Position numbers and translations under genes: made by a program. From JBLHZY01 sp050633265 (lineage in GTDB: Bacteria; Pseudomonadota; Alphaproteobacteria; Rhodobacterales; Rhodobacteraceae), in NCBI GenBank assembly GCA_050633265.1, contig JBOEGE010000005.1, forward strand, positions 186,001-250,000: DNA of 64,000 nucleotides, given 5' to 3'. The notes under the pieces are model-generated. The model was not told where the DNA came from. It did no database searches and was given only the letters and a program-made list of their open reading frames with translations. Positions 41,526 to 50,594 of the stretch are shown in pieces; the stretch's first letter is position 1, and the number at the start of each line of letters is the position of its first letter.

Positions 41526-42491
41526 ATGGGATGGAAAGGGACAATGCGCTCCGTGGCGGCAACCGCGCGCCGAATGGAGAAAGAAGCGCAAAGGCGGCAC
41601 AAGCAATCGCTCAAAGAACAGGTTGCAGCGAACGCAAACGATGCCGTGACGAGTTGGGAAAACTACCTCGAGGAACTTCTGTCTGTTCATACCAGTTTAG
41701 CCGAACGAATAGATTGGCAAGCTATGCTCGCTGTACCGGCGCCTACACGCCCCAAAACTGTCAGTACTCATCTCGATAGCGCTACACGGGCCTTGGAAAA
41801 ATTTAAGCCGGGAATACTTGATTTTTTGTCCGGCGGCACGGCGAAGAAAAGAGCTAAGCTCGAGAAAAACCTCAAGGCGGCACCGGACAAAGACCGTATT
41901 GAAAACGACCGCCAACTTCGCAAATATGAAAACGCTCTCTCAGAGTGGGAATGCGATAACAGCCTCGCAAAAAAACTGATCAACGGTAATGATGCCGCCA
42001 TCAAAGAGGTATTAAACGAGTTTCAAACGTTGAGTGAACACGATTTGATCGGCTCTTCAGTGCAGTTTTCCATATGCGACGGAGTCGTCCACGCGAAGCC
42101 TCAAGTCCATTCTGACGAAGTCGTTCCTAACTTTCGACGTAAACAGCTTGCAAGTGGAAAGCTATCCGAAACGAAAATGCCTATTGGGCAATTCAATGAA
42201 CTCTACCAAGATTATGTCGCGAGCGTTGCGCTTAAATTGGCCGGTGATCTGTTTCAAATCCTGCCATTGGATGAGGTATATGTAACATGTGAAAGTGAAA
42301 TGCTTAATTCCGCCACAGGACATCAGGAAGTAACACCCATTCTATCAGTTCAATTCGTGCGCAGAACCTTTCAGACATTGAACCTAAAGAGTATCGACCC
42401 ATCAGACTCGATGAATAATTTCAACCATGCCATGAAGTTTAGCAAAACGAAGGGGTTTTCTGCCGTTGTTGCGCTTGTGAGCGACGAATAG
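41526..42491 (+). CDS. Hypothetical protein, probably acquired
   Basis: A 321-residue protein with no family I recognise. Residues 1-170 are helical and strongly charged (K-K-R-A-K-L-E-K-N-L-K and similar); residues 180-320 alternate strands and helices and include a C-E-S-E-M segment. The gene is markedly less GC-rich than ctaD and the DUF2244 gene around it. The ATG at 41526 is taken; GTG codons up to 41514 are alternatives. A lone AT-richer gene with a perfect inverted repeat before it, between two core genes that are often close together, suggests an insertion. Confidence 0.7.
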   Translation: MGWKGTMRSVAATARRMEKEAQRRHKQSLKEQVAANANDAVTSWENYLEELLSVHTSLAERIDWQAMLAVPAPTRPKTVSTHLDSATRALEKFKPGILDFLSGGTAKKRAKLEKNLKAAPDKDRIENDRQLRKYENALSEWECDNSLAKKLINGNDAAIKEVLNEFQTLSEHDLIGSSVQFSICDGVVHAKPQVHSDEVVPNFRRKQLASGKLSETKMPIGQFNELYQDYVASVALKLAGDLFQILPLDEVYVTCESEMLNSATGHQEVTPILSVQFVRRTFQTLNLKSIDPSDSMNNFNHAMKFSKTKGFSAVVALVSDE

Positions 42492-42585
42492 GGCGAACTT
42501 TCCAACAAGTACCTAGGCCATGCAACACCGCATTCCCCCCGCTCCCCCGCCGCGCTAAACTCCCCCAGCAAAGCCCGGAGCCCCC

Positions 42586-43167
42586 ATGCCCTACCGCTGG
42601 AACGAGACAGAGACCAAAGCCCCCGAATGGCGCGGCCATAGCGAATGGCACGCCCATGCCAATCCCCCCGCCCATGCATCCCACGCCGAGGGCGCAGCCC
42701 CCCTCGCCACCCTCACCCTCTGGCCAAACCGCTCGCTTGCCCCCAAAGGCTTTGCCGCAGCAATCCTGCTGCTCTTTACCCTCGGCACAATCCCCGTGCT
42801 CTCCCTGCTCGGCTCCAAACTGCTCTGGGTCATCGCCGCCTTTACCCTAAGCGTCCTCGCCGCCCTCTGGATCGCCCTTCAAAAAAGCTACCGTCGCGGC
42901 CTTGGTGAGGCGATCCACATCTGGCCCGATCACCTGATCCTCACCAGAACCAATCCGCGCGGCCCCGATCAGATCTTCGAGGCCAACCCCTACTGGCTGC
43001 GCCTCACCATCCGCGCCAATGGCGGCCCGGTCGAGCAATACCTAACCCTCAAAGGCGGCCTCAAAGACCCAAAGCGCGAAGTCGAGCTCGGCGCCTTCCT
43101 CAGCCCCGAAGAACGCCTCCAGCTGCGCGATGATCTCGCCTTTGTCCTTGGCCAGCTCAATCCCTAA
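42586..43167 (+). CDS. DUF2244 membrane protein
   Basis: A 193-residue protein. Residues about 40-50 (T-L-W-P-N-R-S-L) open the DUF2244 domain, followed by two membrane spans (about 56-78 and 82-102) and a soluble beta part. In alphaproteobacteria DUF2244 genes often lie near cytochrome oxidase genes, as here with ctaD, but the function is not known. Confidence 0.85.
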   Translation: MPYRWNETETKAPEWRGHSEWHAHANPPAHASHAEGAAPLATLTLWPNRSLAPKGFAAAILLLFTLGTIPVLSLLGSKLLWVIAAFTLSVLAALWIALQKSYRRGLGEAIHIWPDHLILTRTNPRGPDQIFEANPYWLRLTIRANGGPVEQYLTLKGGLKDPKREVELGAFLSPEERLQLRDDLAFVLGQLNP

Positions 43168-43186
43168 AGCCGCACACCCAAACCCA

Positions 43187-43240
43187 TTCACAGTTGTGCA
43201 AATATCCCGGGGGAGAGCACAGCTCGGGGGCAGCGCCCCC
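43187..43240 (-). repeat. Dispersed intergenic repeat, copy B, with hairpin
   Basis: TTCACAGTTGTGCAAATATC matches copy A at 39257 with one change. It continues into CCGGGGGAG and then a hairpin GGGGGC-agc-GCCCCC at 43226-43240. It lies directly after the DUF2244 gene. Confidence 0.7.
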
Positions 43241-43353
43241 ATAAGCCCTCCCAAGCGCAAAACCGACCCAACCACCCTCAACCCGCCACAAAAACGCAAA
43301 AAGCCGCACCCAGTTTCCCAAGCGCGGCCCCTCAAAATCTCAAATGCCCAAGC

Positions 43354-43812
43354 TTACCCGAGCTTGTCTTTCACCATCGGCCCCGCCGCGCTAAAATCCA
43401 TCTGCCCGGTGTATTTCGCCTTAAGCGCCGCCATCACGCGGCCCATATCGCGAATTGATTCTGCTCCGGCCTCAGCAATCGCCGCATCAACAGCCGCAGC
43501 AGCCTCGTCATCGCTCAACTGGCGCGGCAGGAATTCCTCAATCACGGTGATCTCAAAAAGCTCCTTCTCGGCCAATTCAAGCCGCCCGCCTTCTTCATAA
43601 GCGCGCGCAGATTCTTGCCGCTGCTTCACCATTTTGCCAAGAATCCCAAGCACATCGCCCTCAGCAACCCCGGTATCATCGCCCTCACCCCGAAGCGCAA
43701 TATCGCGATCCTTGATGGCTGCATTGATCAGGCGCAGCGTCGAAAGTCGCTCCACATCCCTGGCCTTCATCGCAACCTTCAAAGAGTCGCTGATCTTTTC
43801 GCGTAGTCCCAT
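43354..43812 (-). CDS. GatB/YqeY domain protein
   Basis: A 152-residue YqeY-like protein. It begins M-G-L-R-E-K-I, followed by the L-R-L-I-N-A-A-I-K-D-R-D segment, and ends with the helical tail domain also found at the C-terminus of GatB (about 90-152). The free-standing form is thought to bind tRNA or aid aminoacyl-tRNA amidation, without firm proof. ATG at 43812 is chosen by family length. It is divergent from carA, an arrangement common in this group. Confidence 0.9.
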   Translation of the reverse strand: MGLREKISDSLKVAMKARDVERLSTLRLINAAIKDRDIALRGEGDDTGVAEGDVLGILGKMVKQRQESARAYEEGGRLELAEKELFEITVIEEFLPRQLSDDEAAAAVDAAIAEAGAESIRDMGRVMAALKAKYTGQMDFSAAGPMVKDKLG

Positions 43813-44018
43813 TCGGTATCTCATCCCCTGACATTTCCGAAGTCCCCACACTACAGCGCCGCAATTCTCATAACAACCATTGATATTCCCCATAAGCGCT
43901 TGAAATCGTTACGTTCCCAAATCTGCGCAAAAGCCGCCGCCAGCCCTTGACCCGCCCCGCCCCTTTCCATAGGTTCCCCACAATTTTGCACCCACAACCT
44001 GCCTCGGGGAGTCGCGCC

Positions 44019-45185
44019 ATGTCTGCTGTTGCCGCAACACAAGCTTCAGAGAAACCAACGGCCTGCCTCGCGCTGGCTGATGGCACATTGTTCTACGGCA
44101 AAGGCTTCGGCGCGCCGGGCCAAACGGTCGCGGAACTGTGCTTCAACACCGCGATGACCGGCTACCAAGAAATCATGACAGACCCGTCTTATGCCGGCCA
44201 AGTCGTGACCTTCACCTTCCCCCATATCGGCAACACAGGGATCAACCCAGAGGATGATGAAACGGGCGATCCAGTGGCCCAGGGGATGATCGTCAAATGG
44301 GATCCAACCGAGGCCTCAAACTGGCGCGCGACCCAAGAATTAAACGCCTGGCTGGCAGCGCGCGGCCGCATCGGCATGGGCGGCCTCGATACCCGCCGCC
44401 TCACCCGCGCCATCCGCCAACACGGCGCGCCCCATGTCGCTCTGGCCTATGATCCCGAAGGCAACTTCGATATCGAAGCCCTGGTTGCCGCCGCGCGCGC
44501 TTTTGCTGGGCTCGAAGGGCAAGACCTGGCCAAAGATGTGAGCTGCACCCAAAGCTATGTCTGGGATGAAATGCGCTGGGCCTGGCCCGATGGTTTCCCC
44601 AAACGGACCGGCCCCGGCCACAAGGTCGTCGCCATTGATTTCGGCGCCAAACGCAACATCCTGCGCTGCCTGGCCTCGGCGGGCTGCGATGTCACTGTGC
44701 TGCCGGCAACGGCCACGGCTGAAGAGGTGCTCGCGCATAATCCGGCGGGCGTTTTCCTCTCTAATGGGCCGGGCGATCCGGCGGCCACAGGCGCATATGC
44801 GGTCCCGATGATCAAAGGTATTCTGGCGGCAGACCTGCCCATCTTTGGCATCTGTCTGGGCCACCAAATGCTCGCGCTTGCGCTTGGCGCCAAGACCGTA
44901 AAGATGAATCACGGCCATCACGGCGCGAACCATCCGGTTAAAGATAAAGAAACTGGTAAGGTTGAAATCACCTCGATGAACCATGGCTTTACCGTGGATG
45001 CCCAAACCCTGCCAAAAGGCGTTATGGAAACCCATGTCTCGCTGTTTGATGGCTCCAATTGCGGCATCCGCATGGAAGATAAACCAGTGTTTTCAGTGCA
45101 GTACCACCCAGAAGCCAGCCCGGGCCCGATGGACAGCTACTACCTGTTTGAACGGTTCACCGATGCGATGAGCGCCCGCGCCTAA
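44019..45185 (+). CDS. carA: Carbamoyl-phosphate synthase small subunit
   Basis: A 388-residue protein. The N-terminal CPSase domain is followed by a class I glutamine amidotransferase domain with the nucleophile in F-G-I-C-L-G-H-Q and the His-Glu pair in Y-H-P-E-A-S-P-G-P. It hydrolyses glutamine and passes ammonia to CarB for arginine and pyrimidine synthesis. ATG at 44019 follows CGGGGAG; an in-frame start at 43947 lacks such a site. carB is not in the window nearby. Confidence 0.96.
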   Translation: MSAVAATQASEKPTACLALADGTLFYGKGFGAPGQTVAELCFNTAMTGYQEIMTDPSYAGQVVTFTFPHIGNTGINPEDDETGDPVAQGMIVKWDPTEASNWRATQELNAWLAARGRIGMGGLDTRRLTRAIRQHGAPHVALAYDPEGNFDIEALVAAARAFAGLEGQDLAKDVSCTQSYVWDEMRWAWPDGFPKRTGPGHKVVAIDFGAKRNILRCLASAGCDVTVLPATATAEEVLAHNPAGVFLSNGPGDPAATGAYAVPMIKGILAADLPIFGICLGHQMLALALGAKTVKMNHGHHGANHPVKDKETGKVEITSMNHGFTVDAQTLPKGVMETHVSLFDGSNCGIRMEDKPVFSVQYHPEASPGPMDSYYLFERFTDAMSARA

Positions 45186-45240
45186 AGCCAAACAACCGCC
45201 CAGAAGCCGCACCAGCTTTTCCTTAGGGAAGGCGCTAAAA

Positions 45241-45255
45241 TTAACGGCTTCTTAA
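45241..45255 (+). promoter_or_regulatory. CtrA-type binding box
   Basis: TTAA-cggcttc-TTAA matches the CtrA consensus TTAA-N7-TTAA exactly. It lies 51 bases before the start of the glycosyltransferase fusion gene. CtrA is an essential or lifestyle regulator of alphaproteobacteria that in Rhodobacteraceae controls motility and related functions. Confidence 0.65.
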
Positions 45256-45306
45256 CCACAATTGATGAAACCTAGCTAAGACAATTCTGCACTTAAGCTG
45301 GCCTTC

Positions 45307-47790
45307 ATGACCTCACCTTCTCAGCATCCGCTGCGGCCCGATCCTGCATTTGGCCCTGCCCGCGCAACTGTGCGCGAAAACGCCACAGAGCCAGCCTCAT
45401 TGCCCCGCGCAACTGAGGCCCAAAGCGCAGATCAATCCCCCCGCTCTCCCGCCAAACCGGCCCAAACCCGCAAACCGCTGGGGCAAATGATGGTCGAGCT
45501 GGGGATGCTTAGCCCCGAAGATCTGATGCGCGCTGTGGCAATCCAGGCCCGCGAAGAAGCGCTCTTTGGTGATATCCTCCTTGCGCATGATATGGTCAGC
45601 GAGGCGGATCTGTTTCAAACCCTTGCGGTGCAATACAACGCCGAAGTGGCCGATTTCAAAACCCGCGCGCCGGATGTGCGCTTGATAGATATTGTCGGCG
45701 CGGATACCTGCCTGCGCGAAGGGATCCTGCCCTGGTATCGCGTTGGAAACATAACAATTGTGGCCTGCTGCCAGCCCGAACGTTTTGAAGCCCTGCGCGC
45801 CAAACTCTCGCCTGAATTTGGCAAAGTGCGCATGGCCATCGCCTCTGAAACCGCCCTTCACCAAGCGCTGCTCCTCTCGCGCCAGCGCCATCTTGCCGCC
45901 TCAGCAGAAACCCGCGTTGCCAAGCACGAAAGCTGCCGCGATTGGGATACCAAACCCTTCGCCCGCCTTGGCATCGCCGCCGCCTGCCTGGCCGCGGCCC
46001 TCATGCTCACCGCGCCCCATATTCTCTTTGGCCTGCTCTGCACATGGGCAATCATCACATTGCTGCTGAATTCCGCGCTGAAAGTCGGCGCGGCCATCGC
46101 CCAGACCCATTGGATGCAGCGCGATGACATCACCAATCAAGCGGCGCAAACCGCCAATAATACCGCGCCCATGCGCCTGCCCACCGTTTCAATCATGGTG
46201 CCGCTGTTTCGCGAACGCGAGATCGCAGGCCGCCTCATTCGCCGCCTTTCCCGGCTCAATTACCCGCGTGAATTGCTCGATATTTGCCTCGTTGTCGAAG
46301 AGGATGATGCGGTCACTCAAACGGCTGTGTCCAACACCAAACTGCCACGCTGGATGCGCCAAATCGTTGTCCCGCGCGGGGCCGTCAAAACCAAACCGCG
46401 GGCGCTGAATTTTGCGCTTGATTTCTGCCGTGGCTCGGTGATTGGGGTCTATGATGCCGAGGATGCGCCCGACCCCGATCAAATCCACAAAATCGTGCGC
46501 CGCTTTCATGAACGTGGGCCCGAAGTCGCTTGCTTGCAAGGGATATTGGATTTTTACAACAGCCGCACAAACTGGCTATCGCGTTGTTTTACAATAGAAT
46601 ATGCAACTTGGTTCCGCCTTGTCCTGCCCGGGCTAGAGCGTATGGGCCTTGTTGTTCCTCTTGGTGGCACAACGCTGTTTTTTCGCCGCGAAGCGCTTGA
46701 GGAGCTCGGTGGATGGGATGCGCATAACGTCACTGAAGACGCCGATCTTGGCATTCGCCTCGCGCGCCATGGCTACCGCACCGAACTGATTTCAACCGTT
46801 ACCGAAGAAGAAGCAAACTGCCGCTTTTGGCCTTGGGTCAAGCAGCGTTCGCGTTGGCTCAAAGGCTATGCGATGACTTGGGCTGTGCATATGCGCAACC
46901 CGGCCGCCCTGTGGCGCGAGCTTGGCGCTTGGCGCTTTTTCGGGGTGCAATTGCTCTTCCTTGGAACCCTGTCGCAATTCATCCTCGCGCCGGTATTGTG
47001 GAGCTTCTGGGCCATACCGCTTGGCCTGTGGCATCCTTTGCGCGGCGTGCTCCCGATGGATGGGTTCATGATCCTTGGCGCGGTCTTTCTTGCCTCGGAA
47101 CTGCTCTCGGTTTGGCTTGGGGTGCTTGCTGTCTCCGGGCCCAAACATCGCGGGCTTTGGCTCTGGGTGCCGACCATGCATTTCTATTTTCCGCTTGGCG
47201 CATTGGCCGCCTATAAAGGGCTTTGGGAAGTGATCAAACGGCCCTATTTCTGGGATAAAACCGCCCATGGCATTGATGATATGGTCGAACATGTAAAGGC
47301 AGAAGAGGCCAATTCAGCGCTCAATGAGGGGCGCGAGCCCTATGAAACAATGCCCCACAAACCCGCTGCCCCCGCGCCGCTTTCTGGCCTGCGCCCCGCG
47401 CCGCCAAAACCGGCCGAAATCCTGCTCCTGCGCGATCCGATCCCAGCCCCAGATCACCGCCCATCCCCGCAACAAAACGCAGCCATTGCCGCCGCTCTTA
47501 GCGCGCCAATCAATGCCCCGCGCAGCGCAGAGGCCCTTGCCAAGGCCCCCAAGGCATCCGCGCCCTTGGAGCTTCTCGTTTTGACAAACCCAAGCGCCCT
47601 ATCGCTGCAAAAACCCGCACCATCTAGACCGGATGCACCGCCAAATTTCGCGGCCCTAAAATCCGCAGCCCCAAAATCCGTTGCAGCGCCAACAATCCCC
47701 GCAGCGCCGCCAATGCCAAAGGCCCGCCCGCCCAAAATACAAGCGCGCCCAAACCTGAGCTTTGAACCAAGCCTGCTGATTGCAGAATAG
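45307..47790 (+). CDS. MshEN domain fused to family 2 glycosyltransferase (processive, membrane)
   Basis: An 827-residue protein. Residues about 58-120 contain two copies of the MshEN pattern (L-G-Q-M-M-V-E-L-G-M-L-S... and F-G-D-I-L-L-A-H-D-M-V-S...), the c-di-GMP-binding module of GspE/MshE N-termini. Two membrane spans (about 218-255) precede a GT-A glycosyltransferase core with Y-D-A-E-D (the DxD site, near 380), T-E-D-A-D and the Q-R-S-R-W processivity motif. More spans follow (about 540-650), and a Pro/Ala-rich tail of about 150 residues ends the protein. It probably makes an extracellular glycan under c-di-GMP control; the sugar is unknown. Confidence 0.88.
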   Translation: MTSPSQHPLRPDPAFGPARATVRENATEPASLPRATEAQSADQSPRSPAKPAQTRKPLGQMMVELGMLSPEDLMRAVAIQAREEALFGDILLAHDMVSEADLFQTLAVQYNAEVADFKTRAPDVRLIDIVGADTCLREGILPWYRVGNITIVACCQPERFEALRAKLSPEFGKVRMAIASETALHQALLLSRQRHLAASAETRVAKHESCRDWDTKPFARLGIAAACLAAALMLTAPHILFGLLCTWAIITLLLNSALKVGAAIAQTHWMQRDDITNQAAQTANNTAPMRLPTVSIMVPLFREREIAGRLIRRLSRLNYPRELLDICLVVEEDDAVTQTAVSNTKLPRWMRQIVVPRGAVKTKPRALNFALDFCRGSVIGVYDAEDAPDPDQIHKIVRRFHERGPEVACLQGILDFYNSRTNWLSRCFTIEYATWFRLVLPGLERMGLVVPLGGTTLFFRREALEELGGWDAHNVTEDADLGIRLARHGYRTELISTVTEEEANCRFWPWVKQRSRWLKGYAMTWAVHMRNPAALWRELGAWRFFGVQLLFLGTLSQFILAPVLWSFWAIPLGLWHPLRGVLPMDGFMILGAVFLASELLSVWLGVLAVSGPKHRGLWLWVPTMHFYFPLGALAAYKGLWEVIKRPYFWDKTAHGIDDMVEHVKAEEANSALNEGREPYETMPHKPAAPAPLSGLRPAPPKPAEILLLRDPIPAPDHRPSPQQNAAIAAALSAPINAPRSAEALAKAPKASAPLELLVLTNPSALSLQKPAPSRPDAPPNFAALKSAAPKSVAAPTIPAAPPMPKARPPKIQARPNLSFEPSLLIAE

Positions 47791-47796
47791 CGCGGG

Positions 47797-48444
47797 CTAG
47801 AATTCCTGCTTTTGCGCGTCAATTTTCAGCCGCGTCACAAAGGCCTTGGAAATATGCGTGCGCAGCGCCTCATCCGCAGCATCCCCATCGCCCGCCTCAA
47901 TCGCGCTGACAATGCGATCATGTTCGGCCAATGCGATCTCATCACGCCCCTCAACGGCCAAAGATGTCGTCGCCAAAAGCGCCATCGAGCGATGCACCAA
48001 ATCCAATTGCTGCACCAAAAACCGATTGTGTGAGGCCAGGTGAATCTGTTTGTGAAAGCGCCGATTGGAGCGCGAAAGCGCCTCTGGATCGCCCAAATAA
48101 GCACGATCCTCTTCGATCATATCGCGCAACAGCTGCACCTCCTCGGGCGCGGCATGGCGCGCGGCAAGGCGCGCGGCCAAGCCTTCGAGCTCGGTGCGCA
48201 CAACATATAGCTCGGCCAATTGATTGTGATCAAGGGAGGCCACAATCAAAGAGCGCCCATCGCGCGCCAGCAAGGATTGCGTCTCAAGCCGTTGTAATGC
48301 TTCACGAATTGGCGTGCGCGAAACCCCAAACCGCTCGGCCAACTCGCTCTCAACAAGCCGATCGCCGGGCTTATAGGCCCCTGTGTCAATCGCCTCCAAA
48401 ATCAGCCCATAGGCATCCTTTTGGGCGGGTCTGTGATCTGTCAT
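47797..48444 (-). CDS. GntR family regulator, FCD (FadR) subgroup
   Basis: A 215-residue regulator. The N-terminal winged helix includes G-D-R-L-V-E-S-E-L-A-E-R-F-G-V-S-R-T-P-I-R (about 25-45). The C-terminal all-helical FCD domain includes N-R-R-F-H and later E-H-D-R-I metal or ligand residues. ATG at 48444 is preferred because GGAGAGG lies five bases upstream. Such regulators usually control catabolism of an organic acid; the target is not evident. It converges on the glycosyltransferase gene, six bases apart. Confidence 0.92.
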   Translation of the reverse strand: MTDHRPAQKDAYGLILEAIDTGAYKPGDRLVESELAERFGVSRTPIREALQRLETQSLLARDGRSLIVASLDHNQLAELYVVRTELEGLAARLAARHAAPEEVQLLRDMIEEDRAYLGDPEALSRSNRRFHKQIHLASHNRFLVQQLDLVHRSMALLATTSLAVEGRDEIALAEHDRIVSAIEAGDGDAADEALRTHISKAFVTRLKIDAQKQEF

Positions 48445-48552
48445 TCGCCTCTCCATAGCCGAAGCCGCACCCTAACCGCGCAAGGGCCGATCGATCAAGC
48501 ATCGCGCGCAAGTTTGATTGCTGTAAACGCCGCAAAGCGCTAGAGATACCCA

Positions 48553-49305
48553 ATGAAACCACCCGCACCCAACACCGATCAAACCGCCAGCCATGCGCCC
48601 GATTTCGCCCATGTCCGCGAATGGGTCTTTGATCTCGACAATACGCTTTACCCCCCCGAAGTGCACCTGTTTGGCCAGATCGAGATCCGCATGACCGCCT
48701 GGGTGATGAGAGAGCTCGGCATCAATCGGGCCCGCGCCGATCACCTGCGCCAGCATTATTGGCACAGCTATGGCACCACGCTCACCGGGCTGATGCGCGA
48801 ACATGGCATCTCGCCCGAGGGTTACCTTAGCGAGGTGCACGATATTGATTTCACCGTGCTGCAAAAGGCCCCCGATCTCGCGGCCAATATCGCCAATCTG
48901 CCGGGCCGCAAGATCATCTATACCAATGGCACCCGCCCCTATGCCGAGCAAGTGCTTGAAGCGCGCGGGCTTTCGGGGCTTTTTGATGCGATCTATGGGG
49001 TCGAACACGCCGATTTTCGCCCCAAGCCGGAACGCGCAGCCTTTGAGGCGATCTTTGCCATGGATGGGATCACCCCCACTCAGGCCGCAATGTTTGAGGA
49101 TGATCCGCGCAATCTTGCCGCGCCCCACGATATGGGCATGCGCACCGTATATGTGGCCCCAGCGCCCCTGCCGCCAAATGCGCATATCCATCACCACACC
49201 GATAATCTTACGGCCTTCTTGTCGCATCTGGGCGATGCGCCCTTTCCCGGGCCTGCGGATCGCCATAGTCTGCCCCCGATAAGCACAGGCGGGAAAGACC
49301 CATGA
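48553..49305 (+). CDS. HAD-family pyrimidine 5'-nucleotidase (SDT1-like)
   Basis: A 250-residue HAD hydrolase. Motif I is V-F-D-L-D-N-T-L-Y-P (residues 24-33), motif II is Y-T-N-G-T-R, motif III the K in F-R-P-K-P, and motif IV F-E-D-D-P-R-N. The N-T-L-Y-P form and the helical cap are typical of the Sdt1/pyrimidine 5'-nucleotidase group. A dephosphorylation role on nucleotides is likely. It overlaps the next gene by ATGA. Confidence 0.9.
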   Translation: MKPPAPNTDQTASHAPDFAHVREWVFDLDNTLYPPEVHLFGQIEIRMTAWVMRELGINRARADHLRQHYWHSYGTTLTGLMREHGISPEGYLSEVHDIDFTVLQKAPDLAANIANLPGRKIIYTNGTRPYAEQVLEARGLSGLFDAIYGVEHADFRPKPERAAFEAIFAMDGITPTQAAMFEDDPRNLAAPHDMGMRTVYVAPAPLPPNAHIHHHTDNLTAFLSHLGDAPFPGPADRHSLPPISTGGKDP

Positions 49306-50504
49306 GCAGGCGCGAAAAAACCGATGTCTTGATTGTTGGTGGCGGCATTGCCGGGCTGGTCGCAGCGGCGGCCTTTGGGCGGGCAGGATTTGAAACGATC
49401 CTTGTTGATCCGGCCCCGCCTATCGTGAGCGATGCCGATCCAAGCGCCGATCTGCGCTCGACCGCTTTTTTGCGCCCCGCGCGTGATCTGTTTGAGCATA
49501 TCGGCATCTGGGGCGCGCTGAAAGATTGGGCCACGCCGCTTGAAGCCCTGCGCATTGTCGATACGATTGGCGATCCGCCCGAGCCGCGCGATCAACGCTT
49601 GTTTCGCGGCGAAGATCTGAACTATGCGCCCTTTGGCTGGAATTTCCTCAACTGGAAAATTCGCGCGGCCTTGCTTGAGGTTATCAGCGAGATGCCAGGG
49701 ATTTCGCTGCGCTACGGCACCGGTTTCAAATCGCTTTTGACCCGCACCAACAGCGCGATTGTCGGGCTCAGCGATGGCGCGCGGATTGAGGCCAAGCTCG
49801 TCATCGGCGCCGATGGCCGCGCCTCGCCCCTGCGCGAAGCGGCTGGGATTGCCGTTGAAACGATCCAATACGGCCAAAAAGCCCTCGCCTTTACCGCGAT
49901 CCATGACGCGCCCCATGAAAACATCTCGACCGAGATATATCACCAAGGCGGCCCGTTCACGATGGTGCCCCTGCCCGATCATCAGGGGCGGCCCGCCTCT
50001 GCCATTGTCTGGATGAATAAGGGGCCGCGCGCCCAGGCCCTGCTCAAGATGAAAGAGGCCGCGTTTAACAGCGAAATGGCTGCGCGAAGCTGCGATCTCT
50101 TTGGCGAAATCAAGCTGGCCTCGCGCCGCGCCGCCTTCCCGATCATCACCCAACGCGCCAAATCTCTTACCGCAGAGCGCACCGCTTTGATCGCCGAAGC
50201 TGCGCATGTTTTGCCGCCCATCGGCGCGCAGGGGCTCAACACATCGCTCAATGATATCGCCGCATTGCTCAGCGCCGCCGAGGCTGATCCGGCCCAGATC
50301 GGCAGCACAGTGATGCTTGAAACCTATAACAAAGCCCGTGCGCGCGATATTGCCGTGCGCGCCCATGCAATTGATCTGTTCAACCGGGTGACCCGCGCGC
50401 CGCAAGCCCCGCTGCAAGCGCTGCGCCTTGCCGGGCTCAAAGCTGTGCATGATATAGCGCCCCTGCGCCGCCGCCTGATGCGCGCCGGAATGGAGCCGCT
50501 TTAA
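49302..50504 (+). CDS. UbiH/UbiF-family FAD monooxygenase (ubiquinone ring hydroxylase)
   Basis: A 400-residue flavoprotein. The FAD fold starts with I-V-G-G-G-I-A-G-L, a middle G-A-D-G-R-A-S segment is the DG motif, and the third motif reads A-E-A-A-H-V-L-P-P-I-G-A-Q-G-L-N. These place it with the ubiquinone hydroxylases UbiH, UbiF and UbiL. Which ring carbon it oxidises cannot be told. It is coupled to the upstream nucleotidase gene by ATGA. Confidence 0.9.
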   Translation: MSRREKTDVLIVGGGIAGLVAAAAFGRAGFETILVDPAPPIVSDADPSADLRSTAFLRPARDLFEHIGIWGALKDWATPLEALRIVDTIGDPPEPRDQRLFRGEDLNYAPFGWNFLNWKIRAALLEVISEMPGISLRYGTGFKSLLTRTNSAIVGLSDGARIEAKLVIGADGRASPLREAAGIAVETIQYGQKALAFTAIHDAPHENISTEIYHQGGPFTMVPLPDHQGRPASAIVWMNKGPRAQALLKMKEAAFNSEMAARSCDLFGEIKLASRRAAFPIITQRAKSLTAERTALIAEAAHVLPPIGAQGLNTSLNDIAALLSAAEADPAQIGSTVMLETYNKARARDIAVRAHAIDLFNRVTRAPQAPLQALRLAGLKAVHDIAPLRRRLMRAGMEPL

Positions 50505-50528
50505 GAGCCATAAAGCGGCCAAAACCCG

Positions 50529-50594
50529 CGCCATTTCGGGGCCGAACCCACGCCATTTCGAGGCCTAACCCACGCCATTTCGGGGCCGAACCTA
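50529..50594. repeat. Three tandem 22-bp intergenic repeats
   Basis: Units at 50529, 50551 and 50573 share CGCCATTTCGRGGCCKAACC. They start 24 bases after the ubiH-like stop and are followed by CTAGGCCAAATCGG, a partial inverted copy. They lie in an intergenic gap. Confidence 0.9.

Noticed and set aside
50529..50594. Three 22-bp repeats as a CRISPR array
   Set aside because: The units are directly adjacent without spacers, and no cas gene is in the window.
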